A stretch of 64,000 nt of DNA from Paragonimus westermani (Eukaryota > Platyhelminthes > Trematoda > Plagiorchiida > Troglotrematidae). Below are positions 46,601 through 58,235 of the stretch, one piece after another. A program made the translations under genes and the position numbers. The stretch lies in contig QNGE01000136.1 in assembly GCA_008508345.1 (NCBI GenBank), positions 51,968 through 115,967 on the forward strand, in the 5' to 3' direction. The notes under the pieces are model-generated. The model saw nothing but the letters and a program-made list of their open reading frames with translations, did no database searches and was not told the DNA's origin. Within the stretch, counting starts at the first letter, position 1. Every line of letters begins with the position of its first letter.

Positions 46601-48289
46601 TATTTAATGGGGTGAAATTTGCTGGTTGTTATTCATCGTTAAGTGGAGACCATTTGTAACTTAATGAGGTATAAGTTAACCTTCAGTTGAGAAACAATTC
46701 ACGGGTGTTCAAGTTGATTCACACATTGCTCGGGCTACGGTGCAACAAATGATACATAGTTTCACAAAGCACTTCAGGCGACACACCAAGCTGTATTAGA
46801 AAATTGAAGTGGGAAACTATCGTCATGCTTCCAGTAAATTGATCAGGACGCGATATATCAAATAACTTATTTTCAAGGCGTGAAGTGGATAGCACTCTTT
46901 TTGATACTGTTAACGTGCAACCCTAAACAGAAAGTGAGTTAACTTCCCTAAATAACTCCTTCGTGTTGCAACCTACTAGAACATGACTGTGAACCACACA
47001 GCTACACAGAAAACAAACTAAACACTGTGGTTTGCGTCTTCAGAGACCGACAAAAACTCATTGTGTAAAAGAATGTCTGTGACGGGCATTTAAACCACAA
47101 TTTGTCATTCGCATAAATGAGGCTTACAGTATGTTCGACTCAGCACAATAATTTGTCTCGGACCTAAAACTTTTGTTCTCCAGAATGCGCAGATACAACA
47201 TTCTAGTGCGGCCAGATGGCTTTTTCAGAAATGGATACTAACCAGATACATATTAAACAACCTGTCTGATGTTGCTGTTTATCTACAGCGTGATCTATCC
47301 AAGGTAGATCATAGCGAACCTGTATAACAAACGGTGCAAAACGGAACATCACACTAAAATCTTACCACTGGATAAGCGCGCAAAGGGGGAGCTTTCTGAC
47401 GGTTGTAGATCAGTAGGCGTCAATAGACCTAGGTAACAGATACTTAGTGGATGATTAATGGAGGACCAGTTTGGCGAACACAACAGTGCGGCATTTAGTT
47501 ACAACGTGCGTTTGCTGATTAAACTTGTTTGTGACGCCTTACGTGTGCATGCTCTCGCGCTGAGTTAAAAGTATAATGCACTATCATCGTTTCATCCTTC
47601 ACGTCCAGTACGCCGGTTTGGAAAAGTTACAAAAATGTGGAAAAATGTACACTCCCTGGAGAACAGAAGCGATCTGCCAGATTCAATTTCCCTTTTTTCT
47701 AGGAGCAGTCGTCCCGCGTAGTTGAAGCAGACTTCAGTGATCTCGTACTAATGTTTCATTCCGGAAGATGCCCAAATTTTAAATTCACATAATGTTTCTT
47801 GTCTAAATTTGCGAGGTATCAAAGCCCACCCATTGAAATCGCACGAAGCTAATTTGCTTCTGTGATTTGGAACGCAACCAACAGGAGATTGTTCAAAAGA
47901 TAGATAGCGGAAAGAGCTACACATTGGTTCAACCTTCCCTTAAGTTCAATTAGAACATTAGGAACAGCGTGGAACTATTTACAACACTCGAGGATCAAGA
48001 GTCCATCCAGCGCCTTTCTATATTAGTAGGCGCGGACCAGTTGAGGCCGGCGTGTGGCTTTTGTGTTGCACAACGACCTCTCTACAAATTCGGTCTGATT
48101 CAAGCAACAAAATTTCAAATAACATTCGTAAATAACTTCAGCAGATAGCATACCGCAAACAAAGGACTAATAAAAACTCATTCAGTAAAAAGTTGAGCCT
48201 ATTTTACTCACCATTTAATTGAATCGTTCAGGGAATTGACTCGAAAACAAAAAGCATGAAGGCATCACGCCCTCAACGCAGCTGATACG
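43604..48289. other. No recognisable gene or element
   Basis: Short frames only; the 149-codon minus frame at 46103-46552 has no motif. An AT microsatellite lies at 44138-44151. No 5' LTR of the downstream gypsy element could be found between 47.5 and 48.3 kb. Confidence 0.4.
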
Positions 48290-48519
48290 CCTAACCCTTC
48301 TTCTGACAAAGAATGTTTAAAAAATACAACCGAGGTTAATGTCAGCTTGGAGCAGTTCTATGAATCACCAGTTATCCGTTCATCCCAACTAACCTATGAA
48401 ATTACACAACAGCGTATAACGTCTATTGACAACATCTACCAACAAAGGCATCGCTTGATTTGTTGCGTACAGTATCTAAACCAGTCCTAACTTTTGTCGT
48501 CCATACGACCTAGAAGTCA

Positions 48520-49105
48520 CGCCGAAAGGAGGAGGAATATTCTTTGGGACAAACAAACGGAACGTTTGAACACTTTCAGTTTTTTGAGAGGAATCAGCAG
48601 GCAGGCGAAACGATAAATCAGTATGTTATCGCTCTGCGGAAACTTGCAAAATCGTGCAATTTCTGCAAGTGCCTATGAGAGACTCTCATCCGGGACAGAA
48701 TGGTCGTCGGTATTCAGAATTCCGTTATGACAAAGAGATTATTGAGCATCCCAAAGTTGACGCTAGCCCAGTGCATCAACGTCTGCGATAGCGAAGAAGC
48801 AACGGAACAAAGGAGGACATCTTTGAACGCAGACCACGGCCTGTTATTGAGCGTTGTGGACAGAGACAGGGAACGATTCTTGATGAGTTCGTGTCAATTG
48901 TGCGGTGGCAGACATATTCGTCGGAAACGAAAGTGCCCATCATTTGGAAAGACTTGCATGAGGTGCCTAAAAAGGAACCATTTCGCCAGACGGTGTAGAT
49001 CACCTACGGTCAGTCTGATAGACGAAGATGGTAGCGGAGTGATAAACCGGCTCAACGGATCAAGTAGGCAGAAAGAAATCTATGCAGAATCGCTCACAGA
49101 AGATA
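48520..49105 (+). pseudogene. Gypsy gag with two zinc knuckles
   Basis: The gag core is readable from about 48525 (ETINQYVIALRKLAKSCNF), then an in-frame TGA at 48676-48678, then ETLIRDRMVVGI and the helix LTLAQCINVCDSEEATEQ. A nucleocapsid region (about 48892-49005) has two Cys/His boxes: CQLCGGRHIRRKRKC and CMRCLKRNHFARRC. Gag packages element RNA. The segment upstream of 48525 is decayed and only tentatively alignable. Confidence 0.85.
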
Positions 49106-49345
49106 CAAGAAGGAAATGCCAGCTAGACTCCGATCATTCAATCAATGTCATATCATTAGGCTGCATCAAGCAGACCAACATATGCAAATCAAATACACAG
49201 CAGAAAATGTGGAATGGTGCGGCGACAAACGTTAACGGAGTTGCGACCTTGCCGGTCACGAATCCGAAGAATAGGAAGATTCATATGCTTGGTTTTTGTG
49301 GTCGATCGGGATTCAACGCCAATTTTAGGTGTTGATGTCATTCAG
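49106..49345 (+). pseudogene. Gypsy aspartic protease, inactive and frame-shifted
   Basis: The frame shows QLDSDHSINVISLG where family members have a D-S-G-A active site; here Gly is replaced by Asp. VATLPVTNPKNRKIHMLGF follows. A frame change at about 49285 moves the reading to VFVVDRDSTPILGVDVIQLM, the flap-to-C-terminal part of the same protease. The enzyme would process the polyprotein, but with this site and frame shift it cannot. Confidence 0.8.
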
Positions 49346-50170
49346 TTGATGGGTTTCATCACCGTTAATTGCGATGAATTTCTGTATAAATTAGCCGATT
49401 TCGATGTTCTTGACCAGTATTCATGTGTTTTTGATTCAACTCCCGGTCACATGTCAGGCGCCGTTAGTTTATCAATGGTTAGCGATGCCGTCCCTGTTGC
49501 GTTACCGGTTCGAAGGATTCCGTTGGCCACAGGAGATAAGTACAAAGCGGAATTAGACCGACTAGTTCGAATTAACGTGATTGCTCCGGTAGATGAGCCG
49601 ACCGATTGGGTCAGTCAGATTGTTGTAACGTTAAAAAAGTCAGGTGATATCCGGTTGTGTATCGATCTCAAGCCACTGAATAAGGTACTTTGAAGAGAAT
49701 ATTGCCGTATTCCAACCGTCGATGACATTCTTTTAGAACTTAGTCACGCCCAATTTTTCACGAAGGTAGACCTATCTTCGGCATTTTGTCAGTCAGAACT
49801 AGACGAGCAGTCCAGTTACTTTACCACATTTGAAACACCCTTCGGACGTTTTTGTTGGTTGCGTTTGCCTTTTGGACTGAAGGTTTCCAGCGAAATTTTT
49901 TAAAAACGTTCAATCTAGGCACTTGACAAATTGCAAGGAGTCACGTGTGTTGCAGATGACGTGCTGATTTTCGGAAAAACTTTGGAGGATCATGACAGAA
50001 ACTTGGAGGAATTCGCTTGTCGCGCAACAAAGTGGCTTTACGAGAAAAAGAAGTGACTTTTAACGGTTATTTACTAACATCAAGCGGACTCAAGGTAGAC
50101 CCCGAGAAGATAAAAGCTATGGTCACCTTCCCAGCTCCTGAAGATGTAAAGGCAGTATCACGACCAAATG
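49346..50170 (+). pseudogene. Gypsy reverse transcriptase, broken by stops
   Basis: The RT begins with PVRRIPLATGDKYKAELDRL and continues to DIRLCIDLKPLNKVL before a TGA at 49691-49693. Beyond it come FFTKVDLSSAFCQSELDEQS (first catalytic Asp), FGRFCWLRLPFGLK, stops at 49901-49903 and 49916-49918, and the active site VADDVLIFG with its Asp pair at 49955-49960. A frame change lies near 50010, after which FNGYLLTSSGLKVDPEKIKA, the RT connection region, is readable. Confidence 0.9.
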
Positions 50171-50840
50171 GTACGGTCATTTATCTGAGTTGGTTCCTTC
50201 CAAACCTATCCGACATGATGCATCCCATCCGCGTGTTGATCCATGAAGGAGTGCCATGGAAATGAGGGGGGACATAGCAGACAACATTCGATAAAATCAA
50301 ACGAGTTACTACCGAGGTCCCTATATTGAACTACTACAATCCAGCATTATCTCTGGTCATTCCGTGTGATAGCAGTGAAACTGGTCTGGGGGCGGTATTA
50401 TTACAAAACGGAAGATCAGTGGACTACCGAAGCCGGAGTCTTCCGCCTGCTAAGCGAAACTATGCGCAAATTGAGGAGGAAATTCTGGCTGCGATATTCG
50501 CCCTTGAACGTTTCAGCGCTTAGAAGTTCGGTCGGAAAACAATAGTTCGCACCGACCACAAACCACTAGTTTTAATAGTGTAGAAACCGTGATCTGCTGC
50601 ACCGCGAAGGTTACAGAGAATGCTAATCAGAATGCAAAAATATGACGTTGAACTGACCTATCAGCCGGGGACTCAGATGCACATAGCTGACACTTTGTCC
50701 AGAGCTTGTGGAAAAGGCTCCTCTTGCGAAGAGCTTCATTTTGACACTATTGCGGCTATTGATTACACTAAGACGGAAACCGCACTAGTCACCGATCTGA
50801 AAAGTAGCAATGATACAAGACGCTACGTTACAAAGTCTGG
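50171..50840 (+). pseudogene. Gypsy RNase H and connection region
   Basis: After a stop near 50263 the frame resumes with VPILNYYNPALSLVIPCDSS, then ETGLGAVLLQNGRSVDYRSR and RNYAQIEEEILAAIFALERF, the RNase H core (Asp, Glu and later Asp in RTDHKPL). TAG at 50521-50523 replaces an expected Trp. LTYQPGTQMHIADTLSRA marks the end of the domain. RNase H removes element RNA during cDNA synthesis. Confidence 0.88.
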
Positions 50841-50880
50841 TTGAAACAATTAGAAACGGGTAGCCACACGGAAAGAAAAG

Positions 50881-51830
50881 TTGCCTCGGGGATTGGCAGG
50901 AAGATTCGTAATTACAAGGATATTTCGGCGGAAGATGTTGGAGCAGGTTCACTTAGCACATGCGGAGGGTGAGGGGCTTTTCTTTTGGCCTCAGATTTCG
51001 AGTTCCATAAGGGACTATATACAGAACTGTAATGCCTGTCGGGTTATTGACTCGAAGCAAACCAAGAAACCAATGCTGACGCCTCAAATCCCTCAAAGAC
51101 CCAGGCAAATATTATCGGTAGACATCTATGCATTCAACAATGATTGGAGACAATAGACCATTTCAGCAATTCCTACGAGTTAGAAAGTCTGAGTTCCACT
51201 ACTTCCAGCGCGGTCGTTAATAAACTTTGAGCCCAATTTGTGCGCCATAGTATACCTGAGATCTTTTTCAAAAACGGACCACAGTTCATTGGCACGGATT
51301 TTAGAACGTTTGCTGAAAAGTGGGGATTTGAGCATCGTACAAGCAATCCGTATTACAGTCAGCCAAATAGTAAAGCCGAAGCGATGGTCAACATGGTAAA
51401 GTGACTGCTGCAACCGGCACAATTCTCTGGCAATGATCCATACTTAATGTTACTGGAGAAACGGAATACTTCTAGTAAGACTATGTCCTAAAGCTTAGCT
51501 CAAAAAATGTTGGGCAGAAGAACACGCACGCACCTACCGATAAGAGGAGAACTGCTAAAACCCCAATCGCCGAAAGAAACTGGAGTGCACGATGAGTTTA
51601 GGAGACGAACGCTAACCCAAAAGTGACACCATGACAAGGTATGGGTATAGTGCGTTCCAAAAACCCCACGGCAATGGATAGCAGGAATGGTGGTGAGTTA
51701 CTACGGTTATCCGTCATGCGGAATAGATTCCGGAGGAGTATTGAACTGGAGGAGTTAGGTGCATTCGAGAAAACGAATAGCATCGGGTAAAGAGCTGCTA
51801 CTCAAAGAGAAGAAATTGTTATCGCGAACC
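50881..51830 (+). pseudogene. Gypsy integrase, internally deleted
   Basis: The zinc-binding N-terminus is shortened: HLAHAEGEGLFFWPQISSSI, then CNACRVID. SVDIYAF holds the first catalytic Asp. IFFKNGPQFIGTDF corresponds to the second Asp region, where the usual Asp before Asn-Gly is Lys. NPYYSQPNSKAEAMVNMVK keeps the catalytic Glu. LAQKMLGRRTRTHLPIRGEL is the C-terminal end. Stops occur near 51157, 51403 and 51489. Integrase would insert cDNA; this copy cannot. Confidence 0.85.
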
Positions 51831-52008
51831 AGAAGTGGATTATGCTACGAAAAAAGGAGGGATTGAATAGGTCTGGACTAGACAAACGCATCGATACGAA
51901 TTCAACCAGATTCACAGAAGGATACGGCCAGTCAGTCGGCAACGCGACCAGACTGGTATGTCAGCAGTGGGACCAGTCAGAGTGGCACGCTGCTCCAGCA
52001 TCGGATTT

Positions 52009-52240
52009 TGTTATTACGAGCAACGGAGTAAAACAAGTTGTTTAAGTGCATCACGCGTTAAAACAAACGAGCTACAAGCGGACCAATGGAAAAGCTAAAT
52101 CCCCAGCAACAGTTGTAATCTTTCATTTTACTGAGGCGTCTAGTCTATAAAATAACCAATAGAAGCTGAATAAACTGAGAGTTGTTTTGTGCCACGAAGA
52201 TTGACTTTTGTTTTCGTTTCGGAAGGTAGCTATTTTCAAC
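52009..52240 (+). repeat. 3' LTR of the gypsy element
   Basis: Begins TGTTATTACG and ends TTTTCAAC(A). It contains a CCAAT block, TATAAAATAACC (a TATA-like box) and GAATAAACTGAGAG (a polyadenylation-like signal), as expected of an LTR promoter and terminator. It aligns with 1478-1713. The boundaries are set by the first and last shared bases and are good to a few nucleotides. Confidence 0.75.
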
Positions 52241-54176
52241 AAGATTGTTCGACGAAAATACCGACCGACTGACAACGAGGTAGATCACCCCCACATGATA
52301 TCCCCTACTGACACTGGGTGCAGTCACCAAACACGTACTTTTGGATGCCCTAATAACGAAATGCGACTAGGAAGGTCACTGCTTTCACGCGGGATTCACA
52401 TGGTGCAGCCACATGATCCCAGTGGTTTGCATTTTTTGCGTGCGGTAAAATCGTCAAGCTCAGACCAGGTTCGTCCGATAATCAGTACAGCAGTTCCCAG
52501 TCTGCGTATCTTACGTCAGGAAAATCCGATAGAACCTACGGTCAGAGCTAGAGAAACATTTTTTAAGTAATCACCTGAAAAGTGGATACAGATAAAAATG
52601 ACCACGCTGTTCTGCTAATGCTGAATAAACACGTGATCATCGGTAGTTTCTCCAGTAGCGATTCTCTTTTGTGTGCTTCAGGCTCTACATGATCAATTCT
52701 ACTGTAACGTGTTATCCATCGTTCTGTGAAAGATTGTGGCAGATTCAACATTTTGTAGGCACAGTGTTCCAGTCTGTACCCTTCAAGGAAACTATAAGAC
52801 CTCCGAACATTTTATAAACAATTTCTCTTTTGTATGCTCCATAGTCACCCCGTTTTCTCTCGTCTAGCTAAATAAGTCTGATGCACATCATGATATCAAA
52901 ACCTGTGACACCTGTCTACAGCTACGGAGTTAACGAATGAAATTCCAACGATGACTGGGACAGAATACCATCACATAAGTACCAGTTGCTATCGTTCTTC
53001 CACAGCGCTCGCACAGAGGACATGAGTGCACCGGGAGTTGAAAACACCAATGTGCGGCATGAATACAGCTGTCGATGGTCCAGTACACTCCGGAGTGTGA
53101 GTAAAGCTTGAATAAACCAAATCTTTACAGATGACTGAAGAGCCATCTTGGTCTCAAACGGAATCCTACAGTGAACATCGGTTTATAGCTAATCGGCCAT
53201 GGGAAGCAGTATTTAACTCTACTAACTGATTGCGATGGTGTTGACTGTTAACGTGTTGTGCAGACGACACAGGTGAGCTGTGCACATTGAGGGACAACTT
53301 AATTAATCAGAAGGCAAACTGAACGATAGTGTGTATAAGAGCAATATCGCTCTTCTTAGTTCTTCCGCTGAACCAACTAGGTGATGTGACTGGTTTGTAC
53401 GGTATGCCAATCACACAGCAAAAGAGTAAAGTGGTATCGTAAAACTGAGTTGGTCCTGATCCTATCTTTGTACTTGTTGATCGGCCGTTCGATGCCACTG
53501 ATTACTTCACCTACTCAGTAATACTGCTCACGACGTGTCCATTAAGATAACGAAATCAACTAGTCCATTTACCATCCTTTACTAATTGTGGCCTCAAGTA
53601 CGTCAGGCTGTTGCTTAAAAGCCAAGTTTTCAGTTCGTGTATGCCCTCAGCTTTACTTTATGGATTAAAGACTAAGCCCATTCGTACGGGAGATACACTT
53701 GAATAATCACTGACCATTGTATGACCACCGTTGTTTCCGTCAATGAAACTGTATCAACTGAGCGGACTGTGTAAGCAACGCAATAGTTAGCTGGTGAGCT
53801 TTCGAGAATTTTCTCCTGTTCTATACTGATAACCAAAGTAATGAAAAGCGTAGCTGCCGTTAACTGGGCCATATACCCCGTACGCCGCTAGAGTAGATAC
53901 CGAACCATGAAATGATAATCACAGCTGCTGATGGTCGAACAACAGAATACTAGAGAGAAAAAATTTCAGAAACAAGTGCGCTACAATGCAACAGATATGT
54001 AATATTTTTTACTTGGAGGCTATTTTAATGACACAGTTTACTGGGACTTTTGGACCCACGTGCAATTTTACTCTCTTCTCTCGTGCACGTGTTGTTATAG
54101 CTTCTCCCATTATTCAGCGCCCGAGTTTTCGAATGGTGTGAATCCTTATTTCATTGTTGCGAAATCAATATCTTGA
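52241..54176. other. No confirmed gene; open frames without motifs
   Basis: A plus frame running past the LTR to 52570 (including NNEMRLGRSLLSRGIHMVQP) and minus frames at 52922-53146 and 53307-53498 look protein-like, but they lack motifs and paired splice sites. They could be exons or chance. Confidence 0.3.
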
Positions 54177-54495
54177 CAGAACAGAGAAGCACACCAACAC
54201 TAAAGATTCTCAGGATTCGGAACAGTGTCCAGTTCAGAAGTGTCACCGAGTTTTGTTGAATGCACAGTGCATTATGGACACATTAGAAGAAACGTATACT
54301 TCGTGTACAAAATCCTGCCTACATGGAACCAGTCACTCGCAGATCTTTTACCAAACAGATGTAGATACTTCAAGGTTGGTTGAACGAAGCTGGAGTATGG
54401 AATTAATAGGCTTTCAGTCAATTAGGATTTCTTATAGCTCAGGTCCTGATCACAATGGGGCGCACCAACCAGATATGAGGTCACGGTTAGACCAG
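54177..54495 (+). CDS. Candidate exon, unknown protein
   Basis: From ATCTTGACAG one base and 106 open codons lead to CAG then GTAAGA, a good donor, at 54496. The translation is hydrophilic with several Cys (QCPVQKCHRVLLNAQCIM) and ends in GPDHNGAHQPDMRSRLDQ. The frame stays open to 54666, one of the two longest anonymous frames in the window. It ends in phase 0, compatible with the candidates at 54861 and 55865. No domain is recognised. Confidence 0.33.
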
Positions 54496-54860
54496 GTAAG
54501 AAGTTTTAACCTTAACCCAATTGTGACAAACGCGCGAAAGGATATTTACTGTCGGCTTTCAGTTCAACCCCGTGACCCACCGTCACAGGTCACTAAGTAT
54601 GTATATGTGCCAGAAGGACGGTTTGGATGCGATTCAGTGTTTGGGTCTGACATCAGTGGACATTAGCCGTTTTAACAAATTTGCTTTTTCTCACACAAAC
54701 TTGTTTACTTATCACTTGCACGTATGAAACATCCAGCACAATTCATGCACAAAGTACTATAGAGGAAGGAAGTCATAAGCAACCGTGTATGCGATCCCCC
54801 GAAAACGTTTCTTGGCCTTGGTTTACTTGTCCGCTTTTTCATCAATTCAAATCTGATCAG

Positions 54861-54924
54861 CTGGGAGAAGTCGCTAACTATCAGCTCTATAGATTGTTAA
54901 TACCTCATTTCTGCAGCTTGTCGG
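54861..54924 (+). CDS. Candidate small exon
   Basis: A pyrimidine-rich acceptor (CCGCTTTTTCATC, then CTGATCAG) precedes 21 open codons (LGEVANYQLYRLLIPHFCSL) and a donor, CGG then GTAAAA. It starts in phase 0, matching the end of 54177-54495, and ends in phase 1 with no matching next exon found. Confidence 0.25.
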
Positions 54925-55864
54925 GTAAAACGGATATATATTTCTAGGTTTAGGACAGTTTTCGGACGGAAATTAGTTAAACGTAACGTTATCCCGAAGG
55001 ATTCTCCTTTACACTCACGGTTCACTTGTTCTTTTGGTTTATCCAGTCTGGTCAAGTTGACCAAAAAGATGAACAGATAGGGTAGTTTTACCATACTGAG
55101 CTCGCAGTTCACGTAGGCTTTTTTCAAGCTGGGTGATCGTGAGATAGTGAAACTTGTTTTAGCCTAAATTGAAAAGCTGAATGGACTATTGTGACAAAAT
55201 GGTTATTAGAAAAACTTCCTCCAACACTGATTAATCAAACCATATAAGCGAATAACACTTTCTGAGTAATCGCTGAACTGAACTGTCATGAGTTGAATAT
55301 TGTCCACAGTGAATCGCAACTTTCCCGGTCAATACAGACTTTCCGGACAACATGTTCTTAACGAGTTTCTAGAGTTGAGTTTCGTTTACTTAAGATGATT
55401 ACAAATCGGAGTTTTTTTTCGGACTGAGAATAGAAGTTAACACCACTCTTGGTGTGATTTGACCTTGTTCGTCACTTCTCTGTTCATTGTTTGTCGTAAA
55501 AAAAACTAATCGAACAGCCACTGTGTGAAAAGTTAATTAAATAACTTGAGTATTACACACACGTAATGTTGGCCGAATATGCATACGTAACGAACGGTGC
55601 TTGGATGATAGAATTAACCGGGAGCTTCGAACAAATGTGAGTGACGTCCAAATAAAAATCAATAGTTATACCTGGGTATGTGACAAGCTAAAACACTGTT
55701 AGTTTAAAATGCTAAAATCTACCTCACAAACACAAATAATCTCCCATTCCCTATTATAGTAAACCTCTATGAAAAATGGTGCTTTAGCAGATAAGAGCTT
55801 AGCATGTGACCCTAATATTGCTGCTTCATTGCACGTAGTCACATCGATCCTATTGTTTTTACAG

Positions 55865-55918
55865 GAAGCTGTAATTTTTAGAATTCCCCGAATAACGTAC
55901 TGGAGGGTTCGTGTAGAA
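55865..55918 (+). CDS. Candidate small exon
   Basis: An excellent acceptor (CCTATTGTTTTTACAG) is followed by 18 open codons (EAVIFRIPRITYWRVRVE) and a donor, GAA then GTGAGC. It starts and ends in phase 0. The frame also stays open to 56050, so the donor is a guess. Confidence 0.25.
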
Positions 55919-56339
55919 GTGAGCATTTTAATTGGTAGGATTCTTTTTACGACATTGCCGCACACGTACTGGCGTGAACGGCTTGTCGGACAATTCGTCA
56001 TGTTCTGTTCCAGGAAACAGTTTATTTATCTGTATTCCAATTATCGATCTTAATCCTACAGAGTAATCATCGGTTGGTTTTGTACACTGTGCTATCTTTA
56101 ACTAGAAAATGAGAACTGTTAAGAGTGAAATTAAAAGCGACCAAATCTATCCGGCACATAATTCTGACGATGATCTCGTAATTCACTGAGTGCGGTTGTT
56201 AGGTTAGCACTGTGAATCAATTGCGGATAACGGGACGGTTGTGCGAACTCTGGAGACTATGGGGCATTCTGACAAGTGCTCCGAAGCCAAGGCCGCTGAG
56301 CGTTCAGCTAGAATACTTCGGCTATTCTTAATGCGAATG

Positions 56340-56410
56340 TATTGACTCAGTGGTCAGTGTGTTCGATTCATCGGAACGTAGACTGAAGTTCAAGCCTGGA
56401 TACCACCGAA
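56340..56410 (+). repeat. tRNA-like repeat head
   Basis: TTGACTCAGTGGTCAGTGTG resembles the A-box side and TGAAGTTCAAGCCTGG the B box, at tRNA-like spacing. It is related to the other tRNA-headed repeats; no body or tail could be traced. Confidence 0.5.
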
Positions 56411-56589
56411 AAAGCTAACAAGAACGAAAACTGGGTCAAGTATGCTATTGCGAAAGTGGCTAGTGAAACACGTTATTTCAAAACGACAGCCACGGTTAAC
56501 TGTGTCCAATTTACGTCAGTCCATTGCAAATTGCGCGCGTTCCTTATCGTTACTGTTGGTCCTTCTGTAAGGCTTACAAACTATTTCCA

Positions 56590-56657
56590 GGATAACCCTC
56601 AGTCATCATCAATCCATTTAAACTCGTTAGAAGACAAATTTTTTCGAGAATTGAAGG
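56590..56657 (+). CDS. Candidate small exon
   Basis: ACAAACTATTTCCAG precedes 22 open codons (SSIHLNSLEDKFFRELK) and a donor, AAGG then GTAGTT. It starts in phase 0 and ends in phase 1. That end does not fit the exon at 57320 but would fit an alternative start after the CACAG just upstream of it. Confidence 0.25.
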
Positions 56658-57319
56658 GTAGTTTGCATTTTACACCCGTGACCCACAGCCAATCCTTCCT
56701 GTAGTTTGCATCTATGCACTACTTAAAGTGTGACGTTTTCTCAACGTTCCCACACTTCCTTTACTCCCCTTAGTTCATGTGCCCGGAATTATTTTGACTT
56801 AATCCAGGACCGCGTCCACTGAATGAACCAGATTGGCTCTTAAGGACTACGTGATGAAATGCATATAATGTTCGTTTGTTTTCAGTTTCTTCCACTCCGT
56901 AAGGAACAAGTTACCATCTGTGGTTAGGCTTTCACCCGGAGATCCCAATTGTATTCTGGGTTTATTCACGTATTTTTTATTGGTGCATGGGAGAGATTTT
57001 CACTTTTGAATGGTTTTAACAAAATTTTATGCTGCCCACTGCACATGATACACATCACTCGTTGTTTACTGTGCAAATCACGTGATAGTGGAGATCTGCA
57101 ACATAATTCAACATGATTTCAAGGTCAATGAACGGTGCTTTCAAAGCTAATATGAACTACAAGAACGTTGGGGCAAGTGTTATGTTGTTTCTAAATGCTA
57201 GTTTTACATAAGACGAGTCGTGAAACGTTTTCAATGAGCTGTGACATGTGAAGGGAAACATGGAAAGTGATTCTGTAATGTTTATCGATTTCACAGAGGT
57301 TAACAAGAAACTTTCACAG

Positions 57320-57557
57320 GATTGGATTTTCAATTTCTATGTGCTGGCAGTTGTTTACTCCTGAAAACCGTCCGGCAACCACTTGTGAAACAAACTGGTT
57401 TACTACTTGTGTAAGACAGCTGATATCACGTGGAGTGTCAGATATTTTTTCACTAGGAATCCCAGGTGAATCAAACCAAGAGCTGTTTTTTTGGAATCGT
57501 GTTAAAGCAGAGATTTCAGGTGTCCTACTCACTACAGGTTGGACACTTGACTCAGAG
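57320..57557 (+). CDS. Candidate exon 1 of a 3-exon gene end, unknown protein
   Basis: After CTTTCACAG one base and 79 open codons (QLFTPENRPATTCETNWF, then SDIFSLGIPGESNQELFFW) reach GAG then GTGAAT. It ends in phase 0 and joins in phase to 57987. Mixed hydrophilic composition, no signal peptide or membrane segment, no recognised domain. A minus frame also runs through this stretch. Confidence 0.35.
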
Positions 57558-57986
57558 GTGAATAAACTGTATAGAGTACACTGATTTGGACAATGGAAAT
57601 GTGATGGTTAAAAACGTTCCAGAAAAATCTCCACTCACTCAGGTCATCTTAAATAGAAACATTGTTCCGCTTGTTCCGATTTTCACACGGAACCGGTCAT
57701 AATGTAAGCACTTTGTATCGACGTTTTCAGACAAAAAGTACACCTAGTTCGAAATACATTCTGGTAGCCAGTGCCATGAGAGTTTCCTCATAAGTAAATA
57801 TAATTTTGTGTTATGGAAATCGTAGATCAAAGAAACCAAATTTTCTGTAAACTGTGTCTGTCTTGAGCTCGTAGATTATCGTGTCTACCTTCTTCAAATT
57901 TTCAGTCTAACCTCCAGATCCACGAGGAATCACCTAAAATTTCTTAGGCGGCGGAGACCGGATATTGCTTGATTTGTTTTAACCAG

Positions 57987-58180
57987 TCGCGTCGTTCAAT
58001 CCCTTGTTGGTTAAAAACGATCAGTGCACGTCTTAAGGCAACTGTAACCAAAATTTGTATTGCCAGACTTTACTCACGTCTGCAATTATATCCTCAATTA
58101 TCGGAGTGGTTTGAACGTCGAGGTCCACACCACTCGTTACGCGAAGTGATTTTCTGGTGGCCGAATGGTTTGGAGTTAAT
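57987..58180 (+). CDS. Candidate exon 2 of a 3-exon gene end
   Basis: A T-rich acceptor (GATTTGTTTTAACCAG) is followed by 64 open codons plus two bases, ending at AT then GTGAGC, a good donor. The translation is basic then Trp-rich (RLKATVTKICIARLYSRLQL, then SLREVIFWWPNGLEL). The two leftover bases are completed by the first base at 58236 to give ATG (Met). Unknown family. Confidence 0.42.
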
Positions 58181-58235
58181 GTGAGCTGTTGAACTCAATG
58201 AATTAGTTGCGCTTTATTTGTACCGTTTGTTTCAG

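Larger units (their letters stand above)
48290..52240 (+). mobile_element. Degenerate Ty3/gypsy LTR retrotransposon
   Basis: Gag with zinc knuckles, protease, reverse transcriptase, RNase H and integrase follow one another in the gypsy order, then a 3' LTR at 52009-52240. Multiple stops and frame changes interrupt the polyprotein. I cannot find a 5' LTR or primer-binding site, so the left limit is approximate and the element is probably 5'-truncated or too diverged there. The zinc-knuckle layout and the VADD active site resemble Mag or K02A2.6-like gypsy elements of invertebrates; this placement is an inference. Confidence 0.9.

Noticed and set aside
47500..48290. Search for a 5' LTR of the gypsy element
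   Set aside because: No stretch aligns with the 3' LTR by eye; a short resemblance in GTG-rich sequence near 48050 is not convincing.
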